Source: Actinomycetota bacterium
Lineage (GTDB): Bacteria > Actinomycetota > Geothermincolia > Geothermincolales > RBG-13-55-18
Direction of reading: 5' to 3'
Assembly (NCBI GenBank): GCA_028697145.1
Contig: JAQVFR010000032.1
Span: 1 to 43,432, forward strand
DNA: 43,432 bases
The notes below the pieces were generated by a model. It saw only the letters and a list, made by a program, of their open reading frames with translations. It made no database searches and was not told the DNA's origin. The position numbers were made by a program, and so were the translations under genes. This document shows, piece after piece, positions 1-7,595 of this stretch. Numbering within the stretch: position 1 is the first letter of the stretch; each line of letters begins with the position of its first letter.

Positions 1-17
1 GGCCAGTCGTTATCCAT
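1..17 (-). CDS. possible 5' tip of a neighbouring gene, cut by the window edge
   Basis: On the minus strand, after the prepilin peptidase stop, an ATG at 17-15 follows the Shine-Dalgarno-like stretch GGAAGGTGGGG and opens a frame reading M-D-N-D-W to the edge. It would be the next gene of the same transcription unit as the prepilin peptidase. Five codons are too few to name a product. Confidence 0.25.
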
Positions 18-37
18 GCATACCCCACCTTCCCGGG

Positions 38-817
38 CTAGAACAGCCCCACGTAAAAGTCCCAGACGGCCTGTCCCCAGAAGAGGGCGACGAGGGCTCC
101 CGCCGCCAGGAAAGGGCCGAAAGGTATGCGCGACTTGCGCCCCTTCCTGCCCGCCGCCATGAGCACTATTCCCACTATCGCTCCCAGCGCCACCCCGATG
201 AAAAAGCCCACCAGCTCCGCCCGCCATCCCAGGATAGCGCCGGTGAAGGCGGCCAGTTTGGCGTCCCCCATGCCGAAGCCTCGGGGGAAGACGGCGGCCG
301 CCAGGGCCCAGGGCACGGCGACTACCGCGGCGCCGATGAGGCTGTCGGTCATGATGTGGTAATCCCCGCGGACCAGGGCCACGATGCCCATGGCGGCCAG
401 CGCAACCGGTATGGCGGGGTACATCACCTTGTTCGGTATTATCTGCAGCTCGAGGTCGATGGCGGAGACGATGATGAGCACCGTCACCATGAACAGGTAG
501 GGGAGCAGCTCCGCCTCCCACCCGAATCCCAGCTTCGCGAATACGGCGAGGAAGAGCAGACCGCTCACCAGCTCCACCAGGGGATAGCGCCACGAGATGG
601 GCTCTCCGCAGTGGCGGCAGCGGCGGCGCAGGAGGAAATAGCTCAGCAGGGGGATGTTGTCGTACCAGGCGATGGTCGTGCCGCAGCGGGGGCAGAAGGA
701 GCGCGGCCCCCACAGCGATTTTCCCTCCGGGATGCGGTAGATGGCCACGTTGTCGAAGCTCCCCACCATCAGCCCGAAGAGGAAGACCACCACCGAGAAG
801 TAGATTCCCTCGAACAT
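38..817 (-). CDS. pilD: Prepilin peptidase (type IV leader peptidase, A24 family)
   Basis: Integral-membrane aspartic protease that cleaves, and often N-methylates, type IV prepilins and related pseudopilins at the inner face of the membrane. The 259-residue protein has the N-terminal cytoplasmic domain with two CxxC pairs (C42/C45 and C67/C70, a zinc site in this family). About seven hydrophobic segments follow, with both catalytic aspartates: D121 in SAIDLELQIIPN and D185 in the GxGD motif FGMGDAKL. Length is normal for the full, methyltransferase-bearing form. GGAGG lies 10 nt before the ATG. No pilin genes are visible, but the unit continues off the left edge. The family call is firm; the substrate is unknown. 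Confidence 0.95.
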   Translation of the reverse strand: MFEGIYFSVVVFLFGLMVGSFDNVAIYRIPEGKSLWGPRSFCPRCGTTIAWYDNIPLLSYFLLRRRCRHCGEPISWRYPLVELVSGLLFLAVFAKLGFGWEAELLPYLFMVTVLIIVSAIDLELQIIPNKVMYPAIPVALAAMGIVALVRGDYHIMTDSLIGAAVVAVPWALAAAVFPRGFGMGDAKLAAFTGAILGWRAELVGFFIGVALGAIVGIVLMAAGRKGRKSRIPFGPFLAAGALVALFWGQAVWDFYVGLF

Positions 818-949
818 AGCGCATCAGCCTCCGTCTTTCCTGAACAAGATACCATTTTGTTAACGGCCGGACGGGCGCATTCCTTGAACCCGCCGGGATG
901 TCTCCGCCACGCGATAGAATATGACCTGGAGCTTGCTTGTTGGTATCGT

Positions 950-1001
950 TAACAAGATTATAGTATTGAATAGAATAGTTAAGCAGATTATAATCTTGTT
1001 A
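950..1001. repeat. AT-rich inverted repeat in a divergent intergenic region
   Basis: A 13-nt perfect inverted repeat (TAACAAGATTATA at 950-962, complement at 989-1001) with a 26-nt spacer lies between the prepilin peptidase and the rightward small ORF. The motif AACAAGAT recurs at 843-850. The patch is much more AT-rich than its surroundings and is probably a promoter/operator region. The spacer holds ATAGAATAGTTA (970-981), found again upstream of the RAYT at 10853-10864. Confidence 0.5.
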
Positions 1002-1031
1002 GGATTTATGGATGAAGGCGAGGAGATGCAC

Positions 1032-1163
1032 ATGCAGATGATAGAGCCCGATTTCTGGAAAGGCAGGGGCAGGTACTCCAAACAGGCCATGTCCCGCAAG
1101 ACGATCGACCAGAGTCCCATACTCATCCCGGACGGCGCGGCGGTAAAGGCCGCTGGGGAGTAG
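1032..1163 (+). CDS. Small hypothetical protein, 43 aa
   Basis: A short frame starting MQMIEPDFWKGRGRYSKQAM and ending in TAG. GGCGAGGAG at about 1018-1025 is spaced 6 nt from the ATG at 1032; in-frame ATGs at 1008 and 1026 would add a few residues. It is hydrophilic, with no signal peptide or recognised motif. It sits just downstream of an AT-rich patch that could carry its promoter and is followed by a strong GC hairpin. I do not recognise a family; a chance ORF is possible. Confidence 0.4.
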   Translation: MQMIEPDFWKGRGRYSKQAMSRKTIDQSPILIPDGAAVKAAGE

Positions 1164-1169
1164 CCCGAA

Positions 1170-1204
1170 CCCGGGCACGCACGCCGGTGGGCCGCGTGCC
1201 CGGG
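1170..1204. repeat. GC-rich hairpin, 11-bp perfect stem
   Basis: CCCGGGCACGC at 1170-1180 pairs perfectly with 1194-1204 across a 13-nt loop. It lies 6 nt after the stop of the 43-aa ORF. No T-tract follows, so it is not a canonical intrinsic terminator, though it could stabilise an mRNA 3' end. Confidence 0.6.
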
Positions 1205-1268
1205 GGCTCGAACGCCCCGCCTTGACCTTCCCGGGCGGACGGGCCGCCCGCGCATCCTCGATGAAAGG

Positions 1269-1313
1269 CCCTTTCGCGGGAACCCGCTTCCCCGCGGTGT
1301 TGCCGCGAAAGGG
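1269..1313. repeat. Second GC-rich palindrome, 11-bp perfect stem
   Basis: CCCTTTCGCGG at 1269-1279 is complementary to 1303-1313, with a 23-nt loop. It lies in the 319-nt non-coding stretch 1164-1482 before the DUF3786 gene. Apart from the two hairpins I see nothing in that stretch. Confidence 0.55.
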
Positions 1314-1482
1314 CTGCGCGCTCGCGTCCTGGCCTCCTTTCGTGGGGATGCCGCTACGCAAGCAGGCTTTGCAAAAGCAGCGCCAAGGGTGGCGGATCGA
1401 GGCGCGTGCGTATATCTTATTGTTAAAGCGGAGGAGGACGGGAGAGAGGACCTTTCCCTTTTCGGCGGAACGCGGGAGGAAC

Positions 1483-2148
1483 GTGGACGCGGCACAGGCG
1501 GAGGAACGCCGCAGGCGCACCGTTGAGGCGGCCCTGAAGGAGATCGAGGGGATCGACCTCGCGGAGCAGGCGCGCCTGGGGGGTTTCGCCTGCCGGGTCG
1601 GAGGGGACGGGGCATGCATCCTGGAGATCCCCTCCTTCGGCGGGCGCATCGAGATCAGCCTCCTGCGGGGAGAGATGGTCATGCCTCCGCACATGGACAG
1701 CCTCACCATGCGCGTGCTCGCCCTGCGCTACGTGAAACTGTCATGCGGCGTCCCGGAGAGCGGGGAATGGATCGCATATCGCGATCTGCCCGGCGGCCGC
1801 TTCTATGCCGCCACCCTGGTCCCCACCGTGGAGCAGCCCCTGGCACGGCTCTTCGGCGGCCGTCCTGGCGAGCTGGCAAGGATTGCCAGGGGGCTGGGCG
1901 GGGTCAAGGCCGAATACGGGGACGAGTCCTTCGTCTTTTATCCCTTCCCGCGCGTGCCCCTGCTGCTCGTGCTCCACTGGGGCGACGACGAGTTTCCCCC
2001 GGAGTGCCGGGTGCTCTTCGACCGCTGCTGCTCGAGCTATCTCAATACCGACGACCTCAAGATCCTCGCTACCCAGCTCGCCGCCTATCTCATGAGGGGA
2101 GCGGGCGAGGAGACGGAAACGGAGAATCTCCTCTGGATGGTGGAGTGA
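1483..2148 (+). CDS. DUF3786 domain-containing protein
   Basis: A 221-residue protein from a GTG start preceded closely by GGGAGGA (1474-1480). The frame is open further upstream, but that part is low-complexity and lacks a ribosome site. The C-terminal half carries the pattern I associate with DUF3786: a PLLLVLHWGDDEFPPECRVLFD segment followed by SSYLNTDDLKILATQL. The N-terminus is helical and charged. The family occurs mostly in anaerobes, and its biochemical role is not established. It precedes the Hdr/formate dehydrogenase operon in the same orientation, but 241 bp of regulatory-looking DNA separates them, so co-transcription is uncertain. Confidence 0.75.
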   Translation: MDAAQAEERRRRTVEAALKEIEGIDLAEQARLGGFACRVGGDGACILEIPSFGGRIEISLLRGEMVMPPHMDSLTMRVLALRYVKLSCGVPESGEWIAYRDLPGGRFYAATLVPTVEQPLARLFGGRPGELARIARGLGGVKAEYGDESFVFYPFPRVPLLLVLHWGDDEFPPECRVLFDRCCSSYLNTDDLKILATQLAAYLMRGAGEETETENLLWMVE

Positions 2149-2176
2149 GAAAAGGTTACAATGGTAGCGACGTTTG

Positions 2177-2192
2177 GTTAATAGCTATTAAC
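2177..2192. promoter_or_regulatory. 16-bp perfect AT palindrome upstream of the hdr operon
   Basis: GTTAATAGCTATTAAC (2177-2192) is perfectly self-complementary and lies in an AT-rich patch (about 2160-2235) between DUF3786 and hdrC. It is a plausible operator; the factor is unknown. Confidence 0.4.
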
Positions 2193-2302
2193 TAATACCA
2201 TACGGTCAATATAGATACTATATTTGCAGCCAAGATCGAAGTGAGAGAAAGCGGGTCGAGGGAGGAAGCGGACCGGGCATCGAGGCGACGTCCGGGCGCT
2301 GA

Positions 2303-2343
2303 TTGACATATGTTGTTGCGCTATACCCATGGGGGTATATAGA
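2303..2343 (+). promoter_or_regulatory. Promoter/operator region of the hdr-fdh operon with a CsoR-like dyad
   Basis: TTGACA (2303-2308) is followed by the dyad TATACCCATGGGGGTATA (2322-2339), which has 7-bp arms and a 4-nt centre. Then comes TATAGA (2338-2343), about 47 nt before the hdrC start. The dyad resembles operators of CsoR/RcnR/CstR-type (DUF156) repressors, which bind ATACCC-n-GGGTAT-like sites. The -35/-10 spacing from TTGACA to either TATA hexamer is not ideal, so the exact promoter is unresolved. GTTGTT plus GGGTAT (2312-2338) is also compatible with a SigB-like promoter. Confidence 0.4.
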
Positions 2344-2389
2344 ATAACGCAGTCATAGAGTTGGTCTCGCTTGCGTGGGAGGGAAAAAG

Positions 2390-2926
2390 ATGATCAACGC
2401 TTTGAGTCCGTCCCTGGAAAGGGAGGTGGAGGAGCGGAGCGGGGAGAAGGTGCGGCTCTGCTACCAGTGCGGAAAATGCAGCACCGGGTGCCTCTTCAAC
2501 TTCGCCATGGATATCCTTCCTCACCAGGTCATGAAGCTGGTGCAATACGGGCAGAAGGAACGCCTGCTCTCCAGCCACACCATATGGATCTGCGCCGCCT
2601 GCGAGACCTGCACGGCGCGCTGCCCCAACGACATCGACGTGGCCGGGGTCATGGATACCCTGCGCGCCATGGCCCTGGACGAGGGGGTAAAGCCGGCCGA
2701 GAAGAACATCCCACTTTTCCACCAGTGCTTCCTGGGCAACATCCAGGCCACCGGGCGCATAAGCGAGCCCATCCTCATGGGCTCTTACAAGACTTTGTCG
2801 GGCGACCTGGCCAGCGACATCGGCCTGGCGGTGAAGATGCTCGCCAAGGGAAAGATAAAGCTCATCCCCAGCCTGGTGAAGGACCGCAGGGAAGTGAGGC
2901 GCATCTTCAAGGAGTCGAAGCGATGA
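2390..2926 (+). CDS. hdrC: Heterodisulfide reductase-like subunit C (HdrC)
   Basis: A 178-residue cytoplasmic ferredoxin-like subunit passing electrons between HdrA and HdrB. Two [4Fe-4S] motifs are intact: C24-x2-C27-x2-C30-x3-C34 (CYQCGKCSTGC) and C68-x2-C71-x2-C74-x3-C78 (CAACETCTARCP). The ATG at 2390 has GGGAGGG at 2377-2383, six nt upstream; an in-frame GTG at 2375 overlaps that site and is less likely. It is the first gene of hdrC-hdrB-hdrA-mvhD-fdhB-fdhA. HdrB follows after 94 nt. In bacteria without methanogenesis the natural disulfide acceptor of such complexes is generally unknown. Confidence 0.93.
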   Translation: MINALSPSLEREVEERSGEKVRLCYQCGKCSTGCLFNFAMDILPHQVMKLVQYGQKERLLSSHTIWICAACETCTARCPNDIDVAGVMDTLRAMALDEGVKPAEKNIPLFHQCFLGNIQATGRISEPILMGSYKTLSGDLASDIGLAVKMLAKGKIKLIPSLVKDRREVRRIFKESKR

Positions 2927-3020
2927 GAGACAACGGTTGCCACAAAGACCCGGATGCTCGCCCCGGTTGCGTTTGCCGCGTCCGGGCCGCGACCATGGCT
3001 ATCGAGGAGGCATGCGGGCG

Positions 3021-3893
3021 ATGAAGACCTACAGCTATTACCCCGGTTGCTCCCAGCTCTCCTCGGCGGAGGAATACGGCGTCTCCGCCCTGGAGGTCGC
3101 AGATGCCCTGGGCATCCGCCTCGAGACCCTCCCCGACTGGAACTGCTGCGGGGCTTCGTCGGCCCACATGACCAACCACCTTCTCGCCGTCTCCCTGCCC
3201 GGACGCAACCTGGCAAGAGCGAGGGAACGCGGCGGCGACCTGGTGGTGGTATGCGCCGCCTGCTATCACAACCTGAAGAAAGCCCAGACGGAGATCCTGG
3301 AGGACGAGAAGCTCGCCCGCCGCGTGGAGGCCGTCGTGGGCGCGGACCCGCGCTTCCGGGGCAGGATAGTCCATCTTCTCGACGTTATCGCGGAAGAGGT
3401 GGGCCTGGAGGACCTCGTGGAGAAGGTGACCCGCCCCCTGGAGGGGCTCAAGCCCGTCTCGTATTACGGCTGCCTCATGGTGCGCCCGCGCGGCATGATA
3501 ACCAGCGACGATCCCGATAACCCGCGCCTCATGGACGACCTCATGACCGCCCTGGGGGCGGAGGTGAAGAACTGGTCCTACAAGACCGACTGCTGCGGGG
3601 GCAGCCTCTCCCTCACCCGTACCGACGTGGTGGTTAAGCTGGTCAACCGCCTCTTCGAGGCGGCGGAGGAGGCCGGCGGCAATTGCATCGTGGTCGCCTG
3701 CCCCATGTGCCTGGCCAACCTGGAGATGCGCCAGAGGGAGGGAAGGCTCAGCTTCAAGCTGGAGCACGACCTGCCGGTGTTCTTCTTCACCGAGATGCTG
3801 GGGCTGGCCCTGGGCCTGCCTGGCGCCGAGGAATGGTTCACCCGCCACCTCATCGACCCCCTCCCGCTCCTTTACGGCGCGGGACTGGCGTAG
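3021..3893 (+). CDS. hdrB: Heterodisulfide reductase-like subunit B (HdrB)
   Basis: A 290-residue subunit with two CCG domains that in methanogens bind the noncubane [4Fe-4S] clusters at the disulfide-reducing site. The first motif is complete: C10, C42-C43 (NCCG), C78-x2-C81. The second follows with YYGC, DCCGG and CPMC. The start is the ATG at 3021 (MKTYSYYPGC) with GAGGAGG ten nt upstream; an ATG at 3012 is almost on top of that site. It lies between hdrC and hdrA (12-nt gap), as in canonical hdrCBA operons. Both CCG motifs being intact suggests a working thiol/disulfide site rather than a structural relic. Confidence 0.93.
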   Translation: MKTYSYYPGCSQLSSAEEYGVSALEVADALGIRLETLPDWNCCGASSAHMTNHLLAVSLPGRNLARARERGGDLVVVCAACYHNLKKAQTEILEDEKLARRVEAVVGADPRFRGRIVHLLDVIAEEVGLEDLVEKVTRPLEGLKPVSYYGCLMVRPRGMITSDDPDNPRLMDDLMTALGAEVKNWSYKTDCCGGSLSLTRTDVVVKLVNRLFEAAEEAGGNCIVVACPMCLANLEMRQREGRLSFKLEHDLPVFFFTEMLGLALGLPGAEEWFTRHLIDPLPLLYGAGLA

Positions 3894-3905
3894 GAGCTAG
3901 CGGAG

Positions 3906-6900
3906 ATGGCTGAGAAAATGAACCCGGTAGGCGCGGTGATGGTGATGGGCGGCGGCGTGGGCGGCATACAGGCCTCCCTGGAGCTGGCCAACCTGGGATA
4001 CAAGGTCTACCTTATCGATTCCTCCCCCTCAGTCGGCGGGGTCATGGGCATGCTGGACAAGACCTTCCCCACCAACGAGTGCTCCATGTGCATCCTTTCC
4101 CCCAAGATGGTGGAGGTGGCCTCCAACATCAACATCGAGGTCATCACCCTGGCCGACGTGCTCTCCGTGGAGGGCGAACCCGGCGACATGCGGGTGAGGC
4201 TGCGCATCCGCCCCCGCTATGTCGACGTAGACAAGTGCACTGGCTGCGGCGACTGCACCGCCAAGTGCCCGGTGAAGATACCCGACCCCTACAATGCAGG
4301 GCTTTCCACCACGCGCTGCATCCGCGTGCCCTTCCCGCAGGCGGTGCCGGGAGCGGCGGTCATCGACCCCGAGGTGTGCCGCTGGCTCACCAGGGAAAAA
4401 TGCGGCAACTGCGTCAAGGTGTGCCAGGCGGGCGCGGTGGATTTCGAGCAGAAGGAAAGGGAAGAAACGATAAGCGTGGGCATGGTCATCGCCGCCCCGG
4501 GCTACAAGCCCTTCGATGCCGCGCGCAAGACCGAGTACGGTTACGGCGTGCACGCTAACGTGGTCACCTCCCTGGAGTTCGAGCGCATCCTGGGCGCCAA
4601 CGGCCCCACCCAGGGCCACGTGGTGCGCCCCTCCGACGGCGAAGAGGTGCGCAAGCTGGCCTTCGTGCAGTGCGTGGGCTCGCGCGACACCACGGTGGGC
4701 AACGGCTACTGCTCCAGCGTGTGCTGCATGTACGCCACCAAGCAGGCCCTCATCGCCAAGGAGCATCTGCCGGGGATCGAGCCGACGATATTCTTTATCG
4801 ACATGCGCGCCTACGGCAAGGACTTCGAGAAATATTACACCGCGGCGGAATCCCGCCACGGCGTGCGCTACGTGCGCGGGCTCATCTCCGGCATCCGCGA
4901 GAAGCAGCGCACGAAGAACCTGCTGCTGCGCTACGCCGACGAACAGGGGTGCACGCAGGAGGAGGAGTTCGACCTGGTGGTGCTGTCCATCGGGCTGGAG
5001 GCGCCGTGCGGTCTCGCGGAGGGGCTGGGGCTCGCGGTAAACGGCTACGGTTTCGCGCAGGCCGATCCCTTCCTGCCCGTGCTCTCCTCGCGGCCGGGCG
5101 TCCTGGTGTGCGGTGCGGCACAGGAGCCCAAGGACATCCCGGACACGGTGGTGCAGGCCACGGCGGCGGCGGGTATCGCCTCGCAGGCCCTGCACGGGGC
5201 CCGCGACACCCTGCTCACCCGGCGCGAGCATCCGCCGCAGAAGGACGTTAGCGGCGAGGAGCCCCGCGTGGGGGCGATCATCTGCCGCTGCGGCTCCAAC
5301 ATCGGCGGTTTCCTGGACGTCCCCGCCGTGGTGGAATACGCGAAGGAGCTGCCCGGGGTGGTCTTCGCGGAGGAGCGCCTCTACGCCTGCTCGCAGGATG
5401 CGCAGGACTGGATACGACAGGTGGTGGAGGAGAACGGCCTCAACCGGCTGGTCGTGGCCTCGTGCACTCCCCGCACCCACCAGCCGCTGTTCCGCGAGAC
5501 ACTGCAGTCGGCGGGGGTCAACAAATATCTTTTCGAGATGGCCAACATCCGCGAGCACTGCTCCTGGGTGCACATGCAGGAGCCGGAGAAGGCCACGCGC
5601 AAGGCGCAGTACCTGGTGAAGATGGCGGTGGAAAAGGCGCGACGCCTGGAGCCCCTGGCCGAGGGCGAGAGTGACGTGATCCCGCGCGGCCTGGTCATCG
5701 GGGGAGGCGTGGCGGGCATGAACGCCGCCCTGGGCCTGGCGCGGGCCGGGTTCCCGGTGTGGTTGGTGGAGAAGGAGGGCGAGCTGGGCGGCCTGGCTCG
5801 CAACATCCACTTCGACTACAAGGGAGGGGACGTGCGTGCCTATCTCGAGGGCCTCGTCGCGGAGGTAGAGCGCGAGGAACTGGTGACCGTGCTCACCGGC
5901 CACGAAGTCGTGGACGTGGGCGGCTTCGTGGGGCAGTTCAAGACCCTGGTACGCGACGGCGAGGGGCGGGAGGCCCTGCTCGAGCACGGTGCGGTCATCC
6001 TGGCCAGCGGCGGCGGGCAGTACCAGCCGGTGGAATATATGTACGGAGAGGACGCGCGCGTTCTCACCCAGTGGGAGCTGGAGCGGAGGATCGCGGAACG
6101 GGACCCGTCCCTGGCGGACCTGGAGCGCGTGGTGATGATACAGTGCGTGGGCTCGCGCGAGGAGGCGAGGCCCTACTGCTCCAAGGTGTGCTGCACCGAG
6201 GCGGTGAAGAACGCCCTGGCCCTGAAGGAGCTGAGCCCGCGCACCGAGGTCTTCGTGCTCTACCGCGACATCCGCACCTACGGCTTCCGCGAGGACGTCT
6301 ACCGCGAGGCGCGGGAGGCGGGCGTCACCTTCCTGCGCTTCGATGACGACGTGCGCCCCGACGTGCGCGAGGTGGCGGGGACGCTGCAGGTGAGGGTGCC
6401 CGACGCCAACCTGGGCGGAGAGACGGTGGTGCTGGGTACCGACCTCGTGGCCCTGTCCGTGGGCGTGACCGCGAATCCCGACAACGCGGCGCTGGCCCCC
6501 ATGCTCAAGGTGCCCCGCAACGCGGAGGGGTTCTTCCTCGAGGCGCACATGAAGCTGCGCCCGGTTGACTTCGCCACCGACGGGGTGTTCGTGTGCGGCC
6601 TGGCCCACGCGCCCAAGTCCATCGAGGAGTCCGTGGCGCAGGCGGCGGCCGCGGCGGCGCGCGCCGAGTCCGTCCTGTGCAAGGACAAGATAGTGACCGA
6701 AGGCGTGGTGGCGGTGGTGGACGCGGAGAAGTGCTCTGGCTGCGGCATCTGCGTGCAGCTCTGCCCCTTCGAGGCGGTCACCTTCGACGAGGAGAGGAAG
6801 GTGGCGGTGGTCAACACCTCCCTGTGCAAGGGCTGCGGCACCTGCACCGCCGCCTGCACGGCGGGGGCCAGCCGCCTGCAGGGCTTCCGCTCCGACCAGA

Positions 6901-6944
6901 TATTCGAGCAGATCGAGGCGGCGGCGTCCGCCTGGCACGACTAA
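3906..6944 (+). CDS. hdrA: Tandem-fused HdrA-like flavoprotein (two HdrA modules, 1012 aa)
   Basis: HdrA is the FAD subunit that bifurcates or confurcates electrons. This one is about 1.5 times the usual length. Module 1 (about 1-450) has a GGGVGG dinucleotide fold, NECSMCILSPKMVE (about 57-70), and inserted Fe-S motifs CTGCGDCTAKCP (about 110) and CGNCVKVC (about 166), but lacks the HdrA N-terminal domain. Module 2 (about 458-1012) has that N-terminal domain (ICRCGSN, ASCTPRTHQ), a second FAD fold (VIGGGVAGMN, about 597), VQCVGSR/CSKVCC-like motifs, and a C-terminal ferredoxin pair (CSGCGICVQLCP about 941, CKGCGTCTAAC about 974). Module 2 lacks the NECSMC and inserted-ferredoxin segments, so the halves look complementary. 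The stop is 5 nt before a palindromic element. Confidence 0.9.
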   Translation: MAEKMNPVGAVMVMGGGVGGIQASLELANLGYKVYLIDSSPSVGGVMGMLDKTFPTNECSMCILSPKMVEVASNINIEVITLADVLSVEGEPGDMRVRLRIRPRYVDVDKCTGCGDCTAKCPVKIPDPYNAGLSTTRCIRVPFPQAVPGAAVIDPEVCRWLTREKCGNCVKVCQAGAVDFEQKEREETISVGMVIAAPGYKPFDAARKTEYGYGVHANVVTSLEFERILGANGPTQGHVVRPSDGEEVRKLAFVQCVGSRDTTVGNGYCSSVCCMYATKQALIAKEHLPGIEPTIFFIDMRAYGKDFEKYYTAAESRHGVRYVRGLISGIREKQRTKNLLLRYADEQGCTQEEEFDLVVLSIGLEAPCGLAEGLGLAVNGYGFAQADPFLPVLSSRPGVLVCGAAQEPKDIPDTVVQATAAAGIASQALHGARDTLLTRREHPPQKDVSGEEPRVGAIICRCGSNIGGFLDVPAVVEYAKELPGVVFAEERLYACSQDAQDWIRQVVEENGLNRLVVASCTPRTHQPLFRETLQSAGVNKYLFEMANIREHCSWVHMQEPEKATRKAQYLVKMAVEKARRLEPLAEGESDVIPRGLVIGGGVAGMNAALGLARAGFPVWLVEKEGELGGLARNIHFDYKGGDVRAYLEGLVAEVEREELVTVLTGHEVVDVGGFVGQFKTLVRDGEGREALLEHGAVILASGGGQYQPVEYMYGEDARVLTQWELERRIAERDPSLADLERVVMIQCVGSREEARPYCSKVCCTEAVKNALALKELSPRTEVFVLYRDIRTYGFREDVYREAREAGVTFLRFDDDVRPDVREVAGTLQVRVPDANLGGETVVLGTDLVALSVGVTANPDNAALAPMLKVPRNAEGFFLEAHMKLRPVDFATDGVFVCGLAHAPKSIEESVAQAAAAAARAESVLCKDKIVTEGVVAVVDAEKCSGCGICVQLCPFEAVTFDEERKVAVVNTSLCKGCGTCTAACTAGASRLQGFRSDQIFEQIEAAASAWHD

Positions 6945-6949
6945 AGAAC

Positions 6950-7073
6950 GGGGTCAGGTCTTGTTTTTTGCATACTCCGGTATGTATCGGGTTATTGTAC
7001 ATACGCTCCTTTATGAGCAGGGATTACGTGAGAAACGACGGGATGCCGAAGTCAAAAATCAAAACCTGACCCC
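6950..7073 (+). repeat. RAYT-linked palindromic element, copy E1 (124 bp)
   Basis: Begins GGGGTCAGGTCTTGTTTTTT (A end) and closes with a degenerate complement ending CCTGACCCC (B end). It contains a small hairpin CATAC-TCCG-GTATG just inside the A end and a central stem GCTC/GAGC at 7005-7018. It starts 5 nt after the hdrA stop, with the A end next to the gene. The closest relative in the window is E2, of equal length and roughly 80% identical by eye. Confidence 0.9.
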
Positions 7074-7139
7074 AGGACTCGATTAGAGAAGGGGACGGAT
7101 AACCTACAGTAAGAGCTGTGTTGCGGGGAGGCGAGGACC

Positions 7140-7595
7140 ATGGCCGAAAATATTGGTGGAGACAACGGGGACGAGGTGCGCATACTGGCCTTCCTGTGCA
7201 ACTGGTGCTCCTACGCCGGGGCGGACCTGGCGGGGGTGTCCCGCTTCCAGTACCCCACCAACGTCCTCGACGTGAGGGTGATGTGCACCGGCACCATCTC
7301 CCCCTATTTCGTCATCAAGGCTTTTCAGGAGGGCATGGACGGCGTGCTCATCGCCGGCTGCCACATCGGCGACTGCCACTACCTCAAGGGCAACTACATG
7401 ACCGCCAAACGCTTCGGAGTGCTGCGAGAGGCCCTCAAGTTCCTGGGCCTGGAGGAGGGGCGTCTGCGCCTGGAGTGGGTCTCGGCGGCGGAGGGGGAGA
7501 AGTACGCGGAGGTCATCCGCTCCTTCACCGAGGAGGTCAAGGCGCTGGGGCCGTCGCCTTTGCGCAAGCGGGCTAAGGCGGGGGTGGAGGCATGA
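7140..7595 (+). CDS. mvhD: MvhD-family [2Fe-2S] electron-transfer subunit
   Basis: A 151-residue protein of the F420-non-reducing hydrogenase iron-sulfur subunit D family, which docks an electron-donating dehydrogenase onto HdrA. Visible cysteines are FLCNWCSYAGAD (about 20-30), VMCTG (about 56) and AGCHIGDCHY (about 80), the family's conserved set. GGGGAGGCGAGG lies just before the ATG. Its end overlaps the next gene by 4 nt (ATGA), implying translational coupling. With a formate dehydrogenase downstream and no MvhA/MvhG, it probably delivers formate-derived electrons to HdrA. Confidence 0.93.
   Translation: MAENIGGDNGDEVRILAFLCNWCSYAGADLAGVSRFQYPTNVLDVRVMCTGTISPYFVIKAFQEGMDGVLIAGCHIGDCHYLKGNYMTAKRFGVLREALKFLGLEEGRLRLEWVSAAEGEKYAEVIRSFTEEVKALGPSPLRKRAKAGVEA

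Noticed and set aside
356-952. Plus-strand ORF over the prepilin peptidase
   Set aside because: Shadow frame, rich in H, G and E, antisense to a gene with all catalytic motifs present.
2303-2308. TTGACA as an unambiguous -35 for the hdr operon
   Set aside because: Neither TATACC (13-nt spacing) nor TATAGA (29 nt) sits at the usual 16-18 nt, so the promoter is left open.
6950-7073. Elements as ordinary intrinsic terminators
   Set aside because: The T-run is in the 5' arm and pairs with A's in the 3' arm, so no free U-tract follows the hairpin in either direction.
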